Shown: one piece after another, positions 11,746 to 25,079 of the stretch
How positions within the stretch are numbered: the first letter of the stretch is position 1
Layout of the letters: every line of letters starts with the position of its first letter
Source: Stenopsyche tienmushanensis
Taxonomy: Eukaryota; Arthropoda; Insecta; Trichoptera; Stenopsychidae
Direction: 5' to 3'
Assembly (NCBI GenBank): GCA_008973525.1
Contig: WACJ01000118.1
Location: forward strand, 62,001-126,000
DNA length: 64,000 nucleotides
Translations under genes and position numbers: made by a program
Notes under the pieces: model-generated
What the model saw: only the letters and a program-made list of their open reading frames with translations
The model's database searches: none
Told to the model about the DNA's origin: nothing

Positions 11746-14426
11746 CCATAATTTGCTGATTCTTTCAGATTTTAGGAATAACACTACCAGGAATATCCTA
11801 CGAATTTATTGAGTGATATTTTATTACAAATTTGGTAATCTTCACGAAATATAAATAGATTTAATTTATTTTTTAGAATGAATTGTATATAAAACTATTA
11901 TATCTGATTGTAATTCAACGTCTATATATCGCCACACCGCATTTTTGGCGAAATTTCTTGCAAAAATATAATATAATACGCTGTTTTCCACTCAAACTCA
12001 AATGATAACTTTTTATTACTTATGTTTAGATAAGAATTTTAATACATACGATCCTTCACAGTATTCAATCTATATTTTAAAAATAACAAGGGATATGAGG
12101 TTATTGACCAGATTGGCACTGTTATATCCGTAATATTTTTGTGCAAAAGTGACAGCCATTAAAAATTGCCAAAGATTGTGAAAAAAACGCTGATGTAAAT
12201 GAGTTTGAAAGTAGCAACGACAGTGATAACAATATTTGCGTTTTTTGATGGAAGCAAAAATGATATTTCTTTTCTAGTGCAAATGTCCAATATATACAGC
12301 GAAAAATCTAAAGCCGTGTTCTCAGATCGTTAAATATTACAATCTGATTCTGATGAAGTAATTTGATTTCTTGTAAATGCAAGGCGAATCTTCAGAGTCT
12401 ATAACAGCAGTGATGAATATGATTTTCGATCAAATCCTCCAATTGCCAATAGAAGTCCACTATGCGAAGATTTCATCAATAATGTAGATTATATTTCAAA
12501 TATACATTTTTCTGTTGGCCAAATACCAGTAGGATCTCAAATTCCACGAACGTGCAATGACTGTAAAGGGTTAATCTGATTATATAGGATTAATTTAATA
12601 GCATTGGTCGAACAAAGTCCTCGAGCATCATTTAAGATCATAAGCCCATTGTCTGCACTTCAAACGCCCATGTGGACATAGTGAGTTCGAAATTCGATCC
12701 AGTGCCAACTCGAAGGTTTCTAAAGCAGAGAAATCTATTCCAGGCATGATAACTACTTGTGGTTTCAGCTTGTCTCCAGCAAGTAAACAGTAATGATTAA
12801 ACAGATGCGACTGTGCACGATGCACAAGGGGCATCCTAGCTCATGGTCTATGATTAAGTAATGCAGCATGCAATGTAATTCAATTAAAAGATGGCACGAA
12901 TAACGTGGAACGTACAGCCATCCATCCTCCGGTACACTCAATAACAGCCATGAGGTTCCGTTAGATTTAGATTTGTGGCCATTTCCTGCGAGAATTGTAG
13001 CGACCCAAAATCGAGACGTCGACGAGACTTTCCTTCGAAAGCGAAACTCAACGCGAAGAAGCGACTCTATAATCGTCCAATTATTTAGTGTGAGAAGACA
13101 TCTTCGTGTTCAATGCATTAATATAACTATAAAAGATAATCAATCCAATTTATCGATTAAAATTGTAGACTTTGTGCAGGCGAATGAACAATCATCATCC
13201 TTCAGTGTTCATACAAATTTACTTGATTTTTTTGAAGAATATGCACACATTGTTTTCTGATATATAATACAACAGTATTTTAATGAAATTGATCGATTAA
13301 CCGTAAACCGCACTTGTGGTTTTAATATTTAATGCCATAGGAAACGCAACAGACGGAAGTATCGACGATTGCATAAAATGCATTTTCAGCTAAATCCGTA
13401 CGAAAAACATTTTTTAAAAAACGATCGATTTACATAATCCATTCGATCCGGGAGAAAGTACCAGGCATTGGCTTATATTTATAGTTGCGGCGAAGAACCG
13501 TTCCTCAAGATTGAGATGCATTGTGCATAATTGGCGGCAAGAGCTGCACATGCAGTTTAGAGACGTGTACTTAAATAAATCACAGCAACAAACTTTCGTA
13601 AACGTTCCTTGCTAATTTATTCGACGTGCCTGTTGAAATGTTCTCACGTGAATTATAATTATGGATTCGTGTGTGTTTTGAACATCTCCTGAATCTTTAA
13701 ACACATGATTTTCGATTGCGTTTCGCCGTAATTCCCTATTTAAGAAAAACGTTAATTCCTTGCGTTCGCTTCGCGGAAACGACGTCATCCCGTTTTCGCG
13801 TGAACGTAAAGAGAAACTTAACAAAATAATGCTAATCGACTGTTTTATGCAATCGGCAACAAAAAGAGCAGCAATGCCTCGATTAGTTCGATTAATTGAT
13901 TTAAATCAATCAATTTTTTAAAAAGTAATTTGCGGCCATTTGCATAATTAATTGCCTGACGAATTCCAAGCAATCTATAGTTGTTTTTCAAACTTTCTTC
14001 GGCGAAATTGCTATAATACGTGAAGCTGATTTATCAAGTGTTCTTTCCCTCCATCGATCATTTCATCAGCAAATTTTTCATATCCTCAAACATACATAGC
14101 AATGTACATTTTTGATATTTAGCATATTAGAGTCTGGGGCGTCCGTACTAAATTTTGTCTGGAGTCCAAGCGAATTTCTGTCAAAAAATTGATTGAGCCA
14201 ATGGATTCAAACGAAATTTCGTTGATGTCTTTAAAAGAGTTTACTGTGTCGATATATGTAAAAATAATAGTGGTTTTCAATCGAATATTCGAATATATTT
14301 GCACTCTTTTCAATATTCGTAAAATAGAAAGTAAAAACAAGATGAAACTCAATGAGCAAGATGGTAACTAGTTAATATTATATTTGGAAATTTAAAAAAA
14401 TATTCGTTAAAAAGGAGCCCATTGCA
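11746..14426. other. No gene recognised; possible transposase-like relic
   Basis: 12100-12290 is repeated in inverted orientation at 47885-48075. A downstream plus-strand segment (about 12395-12570) reads coding-like (NSSDEYDFRSNPPIANRSP) and ends in TGTAAAGGGTTAATC, a TTAA-type end. Two open frames at 12628-12834 (minus) and 12973-13260 (plus) have no recognisable domain. Confidence 0.35.
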
Positions 14427-14690
14427 TTGACATCCAAGACATCGATTAGAATTTTTAACACTCTTCTAATAGAAACCAGTCGAATCGAGTCGTCAAACAA
14501 ATCTGATTTAGAAGTGCAGATAACAAACAACGAAATAGAAGATATTCTTTACGATTGTCTACTTTCGACAAAACCAACCTTAATGACAACTGAGAGGGTT
14601 TTTTCGACAGTAGGCTCAATAAAAACTTTTGATTAAAATATGTACTTTTGAAATGTTAATAGAATTCTGATCTTTTTGATTTTGTTTGAC
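14427..14690 (+). pseudogene. hAT transposase C-terminal relic
   Basis: A 69-codon frame ends PTLMTTERVFSTVGSIKTFD. The pattern P....ERVFS..G is the core of the hAT C-terminal dimerisation domain. The sequence stops at TAA just after it, and the following region lacks the usual RNRL helix, so this is a truncated copy. No terminal repeats or 8-bp duplication were found around it. Confidence 0.65.
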
Positions 14691-14974
14691 CTAAAAAATT
14701 CATCCCCTTGTTTTAAAAAAATGCGTTGCGCAACACAGGATGCTACTTCTTGACTTAATTCTTCAGTGATAGGATCAATAAGTTACCTATTCGATATAAT
14801 AAATGTATCTCTAATGAAGGGAACTGTGCAGATATAAAAGACACAAATTTGTGCACAAACAAAATTCCGGTTTATATTTGAATTGCCCTTGTATGTACGA
14901 TTTTTTTTTAATGTTCCATATAATCTTTGAAGTGAAACTTTATAAGCACGGTAGCGCAATTTGAGCTGAATGAG

Positions 14975-15315
14975 ATGAAAATCAAGTGCGCATGCGCCAA
15001 GCCGCGGCTACTATCTACGCAGCACAAAGCAACCGGTGGTACTTTTTATATATTGCACAAACACAGCTTAATATTTTAATTAACAATCTCCATTGTGTGA
15101 AAAGTGAAATGGAGAAAAAGACAAGTACAGACAGAATGCCTGCCTTTAGGGAATGGAAGAAAGCATATAAATAGCCAATAAAAGTGCAAACAATTATCTT
15201 GGAAATAAGTAGAGTATCGAGCCAGGAAAAGGGCAAAACAATAATCGTTAATAAATGGAATTTTTTGTTGTTGTCTAAAATCGACTTTTCCTAGAAGCTA
15301 AGAAGTTTCATTTGT
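14975..15315 (+). repeat. GTGAAAC-ended dispersed repeat, copy 1
   Basis: Shared blocks are GTGCGCATGCGCC at the left, then ATATTGCACAAACACAGCTT, then AAAATCGACTTTTCCTAGAA, then GAAGTTTCATTT at the right. Further copies lie at 18970-19275 (plus) and 37265-37500 (minus). No coding capacity; a MITE or SINE are both possible. Confidence 0.6.
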
Positions 15316-16729
15316 ATATGATTTCTAGTATTCAAGTATAAATAATAAGGTTTTACCTCGGAGATTATTCCTACAAATGGATTTCGACGCCAATCATTAT
15401 CTTCGGTAGACACAAGAAAATGCTATAATAAAATAGATTGCAAGTCACGTAGTGGCTGTAAAATGGTGCTGCAAATCTCCTCATGGAATTAACAATTCAT
15501 TACACGACTGAAGCTATAAATACAGTGAAAAAGTTAGATGTTCAGAAATTATGGCGGAATTTTACCGACGGCCACGCGCTTCTAAGGAGTTTGCTTCGAC
15601 CATAATTTATCATTTCAATCGGCGAATTTAAATATTATGAAACTAAATATTTTCAAATTGATGCAACAATAGTATTGTGACGCACTTTGAACGATTCGAC
15701 CATAAAATATACAATGACTTTTGGATTTTGACACTGATTTCAGCGTCATGTATGTACGTCTTTCGGGGAACAAACACTTTTTTCGCGTGCAAAATCGTAA
15801 ATATTATCTTGTGCCGATTTCGAACCGTCCATTAGATATTGTCGTTCGATTATGATGCTAATAATGATCTTTCTCCGCGATTTCACGAAATAATACAAAC
15901 GAATAACCCGCAGTAATGGACCGGCGCGAGAGAAAGTAAATGGTAATTAAATATCCGAGCATGTCATGCGACGGTCGAAAGATCGGTTCCAGCTCGGATG
16001 CAATTCGAAAAAATGGTCCAGATGCATCCCGAAATGTCGGATCGCTCTCACAGATTCCAAAATGTCAGCAATCACCGACCAAACAACAAGTGCACTCCGC
16101 CAAAGCGTGACAATTATCTCACATTGTTTCCTATATGTGCTTATCGTCGCACATAAGCCAAATTTGTGTTATTTTTTTAAGTATGAAAAATGCTCGCGTC
16201 ACGACAGTCTGGGAATTATCGACATTTTAATGGTTTTATAAAAGAAATTCAGCTTTTGCACATAGATGACGCCATGCGGTCGGATGGTGTTCTAAAATGG
16301 TGCATTTCTTTCAGGCATGCAAATTGAGTTGCCATCCGCGAAGTTCACAATATGCAAATCGATGAATACATTACCAAATGTGTGTGAATAAAAATTTTAT
16401 AAGGAGACATCCGTGTGCTGGACGAGAAGAGGCTGACAACAGATAACGCAGTCTAAGAAATGCAGATATATTTGAAACCAGAAGTTAGTTAGAAATACAT
16501 TTTTACGTGAATTATCTAGCATTTGCGCTTGAGGATATCCTGCGCTTTCTATTGCTACTATTATTTCTATTATCTATTACGTTCTGACATATTTTTTTCC
16601 AAAAAGTGTACAAGAAAGGCGTTGTAAAAAAATGGAACAAATTCTACAAATGAGCGTGTTTGCAAGTGTAGCATATTTAAGGCTTGTAAAGAACAAGACG
16701 ACAGACACCAGACAGCGACTGACTGAATT
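15316..16729. other. No gene recognised
   Basis: Mixed composition with some GC-richer stretches (15540-16080). Frames at 15966-16241 and 16570-16755 show no domain, no splice sites in phase and no similarity to other parts of the window. Confidence 0.3.
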
Positions 16730-17405
16730 GGGGGTTCATTATAAATCGAACCCATTTGTCTGTTCCGGGTTACCCCGGACTAGTGGGGTGAGGTTTCCAC
16801 AGGAAAGACCAGCTTCAGACTATGTGCACTCGAAGGTGCGATGGAGGAAGAACTAGGGTTAAGCTAAATTCAATGGATATACCTCCGTTGGTTCACTGCT
16901 ACCACGAGTCCAACCTCAGTTTGAAGGGGGCTGCAGCAGATGACAGACTGCAGGGGCTATCCTTTAACCATGGTACTCGTATCGGTTTGCTCATTCTTAG
17001 TACCTAGCCACGGAGACGAGTCGCCGTTCAAACAGCCTAAAACCGTTCTTCCCTATATGCCTAGGCTGTTGAGGATAGTGGTGAGCCTTTGACATAGTCT
17101 CCACCAACTATTGTAATCGGCTGTTCCACACACCCCTTTATGGGTACGCAGCACAGGGTGACCTGCGCACCCAACTCATGTTAGCTGGGCTACCTCAGCA
17201 GTGTTTGATGAGCAAACCAATGAGGCTACTTTCGCACCCCTCTACCCCACATTATTACCACAGGGGTTCAACCGTTGCCCATGGACAATATGGTGGTTGG
17301 CTCCCCTCTTGGAGTTTTATGGGTGGGCATCGTGGAGTCTAACATCCACCCGGCTTATAAGGAACAGTTTAAACAATTTATCAGGATCAGGAGACAGTAA
17401 TTTTA
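16730..17405 (+). repeat. Unclassified GC-rich island, retrotransposon-UTR-like
   Basis: Composition jumps sharply from AT-rich flanks to a GC-richer block containing GGGTTACCCCGGACTAGTGG, many short CC/GG runs and stop codons in all frames. It ends at AGGAGACAGTAATTTTATAC, right against a TTAA MITE. The abrupt edges suggest an inserted element, perhaps the 5' region of a non-LTR retrotransposon. No reverse transcriptase is attached and the identity is open. Confidence 0.4.
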
Positions 17406-17411
17406 TACTAC

Positions 17412-17895
17412 TTAACCCTTTGAGTAGTGAACTAATTCAAAATCTTCGATGATATATTTGCTAGTCCACCACTTAACATCCGTACAAATCCATCAAATTA
17501 TTTGTCAGGACCGTCGCAGCGTGTATGAAGCTTGTACATAAATAAAAAAAACATGGTCGATAGCACACAATATTCGGTAATTTCTTCAAGTAAACATAAA
17601 CAATACACTTGAAATCGATTCATTATATCATTCACACATCATTATTAGTCGATAAATTTAGGTTAACGATCCATACAATCTTACAATGTACGCAACATAC
17701 TCTCTCCGTCTCTGTCACAATTTACAATCTCTGATCTGCAAGATATTATATCCGTCTGTGTTTCTTTCCAAACTCACCGTGCAAGACACTCTCCATCTCT
17801 GTCTGTCTGTCTCCGAACTCAACGTGTAGGAATTCTCTTTATGAGCCACTGGTATTCGAACACAACATTGTGTCTTACCTCTTTAAAGGATTTAA
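17412..17895 (-). mobile_element. TTAA/CCCTTT MITE
   Basis: Bounded by TTAACCCTTTGAGTAG at the left and CCTCTTTAAAGGATTTAA at the right, with TTAA at both edges; the right CCC is mutated. The interior holds the full family core: GATAGCACACAATATTCGG, AAACATAAACAATACACTTG and CTCTCTCCGTCTCTGTC. Length is 484 bp including both TTAA. Non-coding. Confidence 0.8.
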
Positions 17896-18969
17896 AACAT
17901 AGATTTAGTCAAAGTTCGAACACTTTTTACCAAATATTGCGAATTTCGCAAATACGCCCCTACGCCAGGCGAAAGACAATGCTATGTGTTATTCGACGTG
18001 AATGTGTTAAAATGGTTTTTTTAATGGGACGATACAGCTTATGTACCATGCCCTTGTTAATCGCTACTATTCAGTGGTATCAAATTATATCAGCCATTAT
18101 CTATGCTATTCAACGTTTTTCTAGGAAAGATCACATATAACTTCAGCAAATAAATATATATCGTAGGTATTCGTTCATTTTATGCTGCATTTATATTGCA
18201 AATATATCACACATGAAGTTTTTGTAATTATGAGACAAGTCCCAATCATACTTATTTAGAAAATTGTTCCAGTATGGAATGCCAACTGAAGGGCGCCATG
18301 GCTTCAGTAAAAGCAATTACTCGAATGTCGATCCAAGCATCAATCGTTGGATCAAAATACATTGTAGAAATTGCGGCGATTTATAAAACAGCTTTACCTC
18401 GTCGTTCTTGAACTGTCTCACGGCGAATGTTTCAAAATAAAAATTGCAACTGCATCGTGGTAAAACGGTCTTCTAATGCAGCACATTGCGGTGCCTGTAT
18501 GGTTCGTGCTCGATGTGTATGTCAGAATTTCGAATGCCACGATCTGGAGATAATTAGTGAGGTCTAGCCAGTCTAGCCGGCCAACTTGGGCCAATAATAC
18601 AGCTCGACGTGTTCTTCGGAACCGGTAGGAATTGTTTCCTCTGGTGAAAGCGAAACTAGAACGCAATTGCTCGCGGGAACGTTTTTGCCAAGATGCTTTG
18701 AATCGGCTGCATCGTGTGATGTTTTGCCGGTTCACATCCGGTACAATCGACGGAAATTACAAGAAGCACGACCGAGGAGATCGGCAAAATTGGACGTTAC
18801 AATCCAATGAAAATTCGTCGTCGGCAGGATCCCCAGAAATGGAGTCAGATGTTGGGAAATATCCAAAAGGCCATTGTTTAGGGCGCAAAAATAAAAATAC
18901 GCATATGCATAATAGAACATCGATATACATGTAAGAATATTTTTTGAAATGAAATATAGTAGGGCAAAT
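17896..18969. other. No gene recognised
   Basis: Several overlapping frames of about 100 codons occur on both strands (18418-18934), but they contradict each other and show no domain. The GC-richer part at 18280-18860 may be an old element or a conserved non-coding block. Confidence 0.3.
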
Positions 18970-19275
18970 TGGACTGAACGACACGAAAAGTGAAACTCCA
19001 AGCAGTAGTTGGTCGAAAAAAGAGCAAAAATAATTTGTATTATCTCCGTCTCTGTCGTACACATCATAGATATTCTACACGCATGCGCCGCCTCTACTGT
19101 GTGCGTGTGTGTGTCATACGCATTATTACTGGTGCGCCTATTTTATTTTATATGACACAAACATAGCTATATCTTTTAGCAAACATTTTCCGTTAACAAA
19201 TGGAATAAAAGTAATGCATAAAATCAACTTTTTCTATGAACTAAGACGTTTCATTTTTTCCGCGCCAAAATACTT
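18970..19275 (+). repeat. GTGAAAC-ended dispersed repeat, copy 2
   Basis: Left end CGACACGAAAAGTGAAACTC, interior CGCATGCGCCGCCTC and CCTATTTTATTTTATATGAC, right end AAAATCAACTTTTTCTATGA then GACGTTTCATTTTTTCCGCG. The ends form a weak inverted pair (AAAGTGAAAC versus GTTTCATTTT). The 97-codon frame starting at 19109 overlaps the repeat and is not a gene. Confidence 0.6.
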
Positions 19276-19789
19276 ACATGATTTAAAAAAAAACAGCCTG
19301 AACTTTGATATAACATGGATGTTAACAACAAAAGTCTTTTATCATCCCAGTACAAAGTTGCTATTCTACATTATGCAACATATTCATTTTGGACTTTTGT
19401 AATAGAATCTTTGAACAAATTCAATAATCTCGAGAGCAATGTTGCATTAGTTTTAATATATATATATAATTTGAAATGAGGCTCTGTATATAACGGGTTA
19501 ATATATGCTCCAATGTGTGCAATGCTGTTTCACTCCAATACTGTCTTTTATTTTGTGGAAGATAAAAGGTTTATATTAGAAAAATAAATCTATCCTATCT
19601 AAAAAATCGTTGATTTTGAGGCCGAGTAAATTTCATTGATTCCTTAATTTTAACACACATTTATCGGGCGCTGATGCCCACGAACTTGCAGTTGCAGCGA
19701 GAGAAAAATCGCAATAATAGTGATAAATAACTGCATTACTCGATTGGTTAAAGGAAAATAAATGTTAACTAATTTTAAATTATGCACTA

Positions 19790-20400
19790 TACACCCAAAC
19801 TTTTTTTTGTGCGACTTTTTTTAGTGCGATTTCGAAGTTATGCGGTTTTTTTAAAGCAATTTTTGTTTCAAATTTAATATAAATAGTACGTATGTTTTGG
19901 ACAAAATGGGAAATAAATCATCAACACTAACCAAAATTTGGGAAAAATATATATGACAAAAGAAGGCCCAAAAATTACTGACTGAATTTTTTTCAAACAG
20001 TCGCCATTATGTGATTATTTTTTTTTCTCTCTAGAAAATCTACACAGAACAATGATGACATTGACACTGGATACACTATTTCTTCTAAAGAGCGATTTTG
20101 AACCATATCGAAAATCGCAACGAAAATTATCATACACAGCGATGATAGTTTGTAATTAAAATGTCAGATGTCAGACATCCTTAAAATTTTACCAATGATG
20201 CAAGACGTCCTCTAAATGTAACCAAAAATGTTATTTTTTAATTGCCCTTTTTTATGCGATTTTGGATATATTTTATATAGTTGTTTCAAAGTTATGCGAT
20301 TTTTAAAATCCTTGGAATGCATCTTCACTTTTTTTAATGTAAGTCATAGTTTTTTTTGTGCGATTTCTTTTAGTGCGATTTTAGCAACTATCCTTATGCT
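19790..20400 (+). repeat. GCGATTT/TATGCGG repeat family, uninterrupted copy
   Basis: Built around recurring words such as TTAGTGCGATTTCGAAGTTA, TGCGGTTTTT and GTGCGATTTTAGC. Between them lie AACAATGATGACATTGACA and GCAACGAAAATTATCATACA. The same order of blocks recurs at 45770-47700, where other elements interrupt it, and related sequence sits at 42835-43390. No transposase or stable terminal repeats are visible, and it is not a simple satellite. Confidence 0.65.
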
Positions 20401-21734
20401 TACCTATGTTAAATCAATATGACGCATAGTATAAATACTACTTATCTCGCATTACAGTACTAATTGGGTGTCCCGACGTAAGTGTGTTAAGAGTGGTTGT
20501 TGAATTAATATGGATTTATATGATAAGTCGCCGATGGATAGATGGTTGATCATAATAAATTTAAAAAAAAATGATACAATAAGTCTGTTTGGATCATTTG
20601 TAGAGGCATTTGTCCTTCAGCGAATTGTTAATTGGGCTGATGTCATTATATATTTTTTTGTTGAAACTGAAAATTACATATCAATAATTTATAACAAATT
20701 CATTCATAAATAATTATTGCATGTCGCACGAGGTCATGAAATGATAAGATATTATCAAGTGCACTTTGTGGCACCATTTTGTCTCCATGCGGGTCAAATT
20801 GGTTTTATTTGGGGAGTCGATAGGACAAACATCATTGTATAACATTTCCAATCTACGTCCATGTTATGCTCACGTGGCAAATATATCATTATGAATGACT
20901 TAAAAAGCATTGTGTAAGCGCCTATTATACAAGTCTGTTGAAAATGTATAAATATATACCGCATTTATTTCATATTTCATATTGATTTCTCTGCGTGTTT
21001 TGAAAATTGTATGCGCGCGCATGTGTTTTTGCATGAAATGGCGTCGAACATTGAAACACGTGTGTCGGAAAAAAATAAATTTGAGTTTATCGAATGAATC
21101 ACACTGCCACATTTTGTTATCATAGCTTAATTCATATACCGTTAATTCATTTTTGTAAAAAAATGGCGACCACGTCAATTATCGATATTTAATGTGATAG
21201 TTCACTGTTTGGTATCGCCGAAATTACCATGCCACAAGAAAAAAAGATGCCAAAAAAACGAGCAAATAATGTAGGTCACGACTGTTGATTTTTTTGTATG
21301 CACATTCTTGCCGTTTTTGTGTGTTCATAATATCAACAGCTTTTTAAAATAACGGAATAGTCCCATTGATCATAAAGTGGAAATGTTCATTATTTCATTT
21401 ATTGATCAGCAATAGATGTTCCAACGCCGCCATGACTTGGAACCGGAGGGCTAATATTGGTTTTATAGCTTCCGCAATAAAGATGGAATAATGGCAACCT
21501 TTTATGACTGGAATTTCCAATTTGAGTATTCATTTTAAATATAGAAAATTTTCGTATAGCACGATATTCGTACAATACGAGCTGGGAATCATGCAGTGGG
21601 TTATGAATAGATAATTTTATCTTAGTTATTGAGTTTTTTTGATTTTGAAGCGTATTCACATCATAATTTTATGCATCTAAGAAATAAGACTGTCAACATT
21701 AAATGTAAATTGAAAAAAAAACAGTCTTAGTTGA
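20401..21734. other. No gene recognised
   Basis: AT-rich with small frames only. The minus-strand frame at 21399-21659 (86 residues) is the most coding-like by eye but has no recognisable domain and no matching exon nearby. Confidence 0.3.
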
Positions 21735-21965
21735 TTGCGTTCATTTGGTGCGAGCCATCTATGTAAGTTAGCCTCTGAGGAAGCTTCCATGATCGTACAG
21801 ATCTTAGAAAATGCCGCAAAAAGCCCCAAAAAAGGACGGAGTGGCCACAAGATCTGTGTGTCCAATCGGTCCGTTTTTCGGACCGCCGTTATGACGAATG
21901 AGCGCTCCGCGATCGAACGCCATACTTGAACATGTCATACAGAACGATTACGAATTCTCATTGCA
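21735..21965 (+). repeat. Three-copy GC-rich dispersed repeat, copy 1
   Basis: Shares AAAGGACGGAGTGGCCACAA, TGTGTGTCCAATCGGTCCG, TTTTCGGACCGCCG and ACAGAACGATTACGAATTCT with 39895-40045 (plus) and, inverted, with 53930-54140. No coding capacity of its own; short frames across it are broken differently in each copy. Confidence 0.6.
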
Positions 21966-23204
21966 AAACGAAGTTGTCCGGCTGGATTTAAGCGACAACG
22001 AAGACCAAACAACTTTTGTTTGATCATAAAATTTTGCAAAATGCTAATATGATTGTTTTTAGTTGGATCACCATTAAAATTAAGCTGAAACGGTGAGTGT
22101 CACGAAAAGTGAAACGCATAGTAATTTATTATATATTATACAAACGCAGCTTCATATTTTCCTAGGAGCTAAGTCGTTTTACTTTTACTGGCCAAGATTT
22201 TCATGCATTTTACTATTTTATAGTTTGGTTTGAATTACATTGGTTCTTGAAGGATATGTACAAAATCGGCTATTGATCAATTAAAGATTTGTGTGTTAAT
22301 TAAATAGAATAAAGTAAAGAAAGCTCAGTGAATTCCAATGCGTTGAATAATCACAAAAACAAAATAATATGTACTTCGAAGTGATTTAAGCCTGTTTTGA
22401 GTCACGGTAGCTGAAATGCGAAGGAATGGTGTAATCCAATTTGGTCGAAATACCAACCACGTGGACAATGGGTATCGAAGACCAAGATTTAGACGAATTC
22501 ATAAGAAGCTTTGTATGTTAAAAGGTGACTAGCTCCGACCTACATATCGGGGCTATTGCATTTCAAATATGCGACTTCCATCATTTTTCGCTGCGCTCCC
22601 GATAGGACGTAAGACAATAGCAGTGTCAAATGTTACGTGACGGCGTACGGATCGTCCATGAAAAATGTTAAATATACGTTATAGTGAATGCACAAAGCGC
22701 TATAGTGAGACGGAGCCAATTTGTATATATCCGATGATCGATTCTGCAACACGCGAAGGTATTCCGCAACGAGGGCAAATATCATTGTTTATCTCAAAGC
22801 AGAATGGAAAACTGCGCTGTAATAAATGATTGTGCTCGTGTCTTTTATCTCAGCGACTAACAATGAAAATAAAGCATGCGTTGGCAACGCAAGATGTAGA
22901 ACGACGATCATTGAAAAAATAATCTGAATGGAAATGAAGAAAAATTACGACGAATCGCCATGTCTCGCAGCTGTACGTCATGCGAATTGGATAATAGTAT
23001 ACACTTTAAAAATCACTCTAACATATTTCCATGACTCATCCGTTGCAAGACTTTATACTCAGCTTCAATGATTTAAAATTATCCTTGGAATTGATGATGA
23101 TGATGATCACTTTTCCCTATGAAATTGCATATTTTTGTTGTTTTTTTTATAAAAACATTTTTAAATATACATAATATTTAAATATAAAATCCAAGTGCCA
23201 GATG
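21966..23204. other. No gene recognised; repeat fragment
   Basis: 22095-22200 carries a fragment of the GTGAAAC-ended family (GTCACGAAAAGTGAAACGC, then ATATTATACAAACGCAGCTT, then TAGGAGCTAAGTCGTTTTAC). The remainder (22400-23060) is GC-richer but uninformative. A GAT microsatellite lies at about 23093-23107. Confidence 0.35.
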
Positions 23205-23262
23205 AAAATTTCTGGAGGGCCGGATCCGGCCCGCGGGCCGTAACTTGATGGATGCTGGTCTA
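23205..23262 (-). mobile_element. hAT element terminus (GGCCCGCGGGCC type)
   Basis: Reading the minus strand from 23262, the sequence begins CAGCATCCATCAAGTTACG and continues with a GC-rich palindromic stretch (GGCCCGCGGGCC). A CAG start followed by this palindrome is characteristic of hAT termini. The opposite end was not located, so this is a fragment or a very short derivative. Confidence 0.5.
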
Positions 23263-25079
23263 TAGAATATATTAATCCAGGTTCTAAACCACTATATCAA
23301 CACTTGGTCTGAAACTATGTTATGATAAAAAATATAATCTGAACTTAGTAAAGAAATGAATAAAATTTAAATTCAAACAATAAAAAGCTAATAGTAAGAC
23401 CTAGCTCATAGCACAAAAAAGATAATGATAGGTCTGACTTTATTATCTGCCAGCCAATTTATATTGTTTTCTAAGCATCCCATTGACACCAAAATGTGAT
23501 CCCTAATCACGCTATCAATATATCAAATTTATGAGCCAAGAATTAAGTCTAAACGAGACCTTGTGACTTTTTGTGTCATTTTTATATACTTTATGCGGTT
23601 TTACTTCATAATATGTACGTATGAAACATGTACTTAAGTTAGTCTTTGATAATAAAATAACTGTGGTTGTTTGAGTATTTCTACAATTGTCCAAGATATA
23701 CATCACCACCGTCCACAATTGTCCATATGGATTGAAAATGATTTCATAATACTTGAAAATGGAAAAAGTACGCTTGCGAAATATCATAAGAGCTCATAAT
23801 ATTGATCTTCATATCTACCAAGATTTCCATATCAGTGAGCGTCATTGTGGATTTAAAGATTATGAGGGAAAAGTCAAAAGTTAACTGTTATAAGGCACTT
23901 TTATTGCTGATAATTTCGTAATTGTTGGCAAACTTGAATATATTACACATTGCAATAAGCATGTAAGATAATAATTGCAGAATACGCATTCCAAAAACCG
24001 AGAGAACGCTGAAGAGATTGTATCATCCTTTTCTTATCCAATCGCTGATATTATATAACACATCGCTCAATAAATTCGTAGGATTTTTTTCGATAAAAAT
24101 TGCGATAAAACAACCCCAAATGAAGAAGAAAAACGTAGCTGCACCCTAGTCTTCTGAACTCCATCCATTAATTTTTGTCGTTGATTGGGATATATCTTTG
24201 ATCATTCTTCTTTGCTCAAGCTTCAAAGCATGGTAATTCGCATGGATCAAATATGTTAAGTTCTAATAAGTCACGGACGCCTTCTTTGCTTGTCCAATAC
24301 TCAAGATATTTGATGAAGACTTGACAAATCTTCAAATTGGTGTCTATCTTTGCAGACACATGATTATTGCACATTTTTTAAAATACGATTTCGAAACCAC
24401 ACGCGAACTGTGTGAAATATGCTGCTATGTTATCAGATTTAGAGTCACTAATTTTGTATGCATGTTGGAGACTAATTTTCACAGAATATGTGTAAACCAT
24501 TTTTAAAAAATTGCTTACATTTACTTGATTTATCGATAATTATATAATGCAGAATTGGGAGCTGAATAACGCCTTATTGAAGAACAGTCCCTGTGTGTTT
24601 TAGAGTTGTAAGTATTTAAATTATCGCAATTTTAATAGTCCAACGTATCCTTTTTTACACGGTATAACACAAAATATGAATTCAATTTTGACTTTGAATC
24701 ATTCTGGCCCACTAAGCATAAATAACGTTTTTGTTAATCCTTTCAATGCGTGAAGCACACCAACTCGATTGCCCTTAAATTATATAAACAGATCTTTAGA
24801 TTAAACATAAGTTAAATAAAAGGAAGGCATTTTATTGGTGTCAGATACAGATATGGAAATAAATGAGGATGTATTTGAAACAACCACGTATGCAACCGCA
24901 ATTGATGTCAATTAAACACATCCCCAAACGAGTCCTTTGAACGATACACTCATTGATCACATGCTTCTTTGATCCTATAATTTCAGTCATGTACAAATTG
25001 ATCATGATTCAGTTTGATGACTCAAAAAAAATGTTAACAAGATAAATGCTACAAAGGAGTAGTTAAATATTGAAATATG
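23263..25079. other. No gene recognised
   Basis: Uniformly AT-rich with small frames on both strands (23515-23787 minus, 24321-24506 plus) and no domain. No terminal repeats or microsatellites of note. Confidence 0.35.

Noticed and set aside
12628..13260. Two domain-free open frames that look moderately coding
   Set aside because: No splice sites in phase, no recognisable motif and no neighbour exon; not enough to call a gene.
18418..19067. Several frames of about 100 codons on both strands
   Set aside because: Mutually contradictory, with no domain and no splice logic; part lies in a dispersed repeat.
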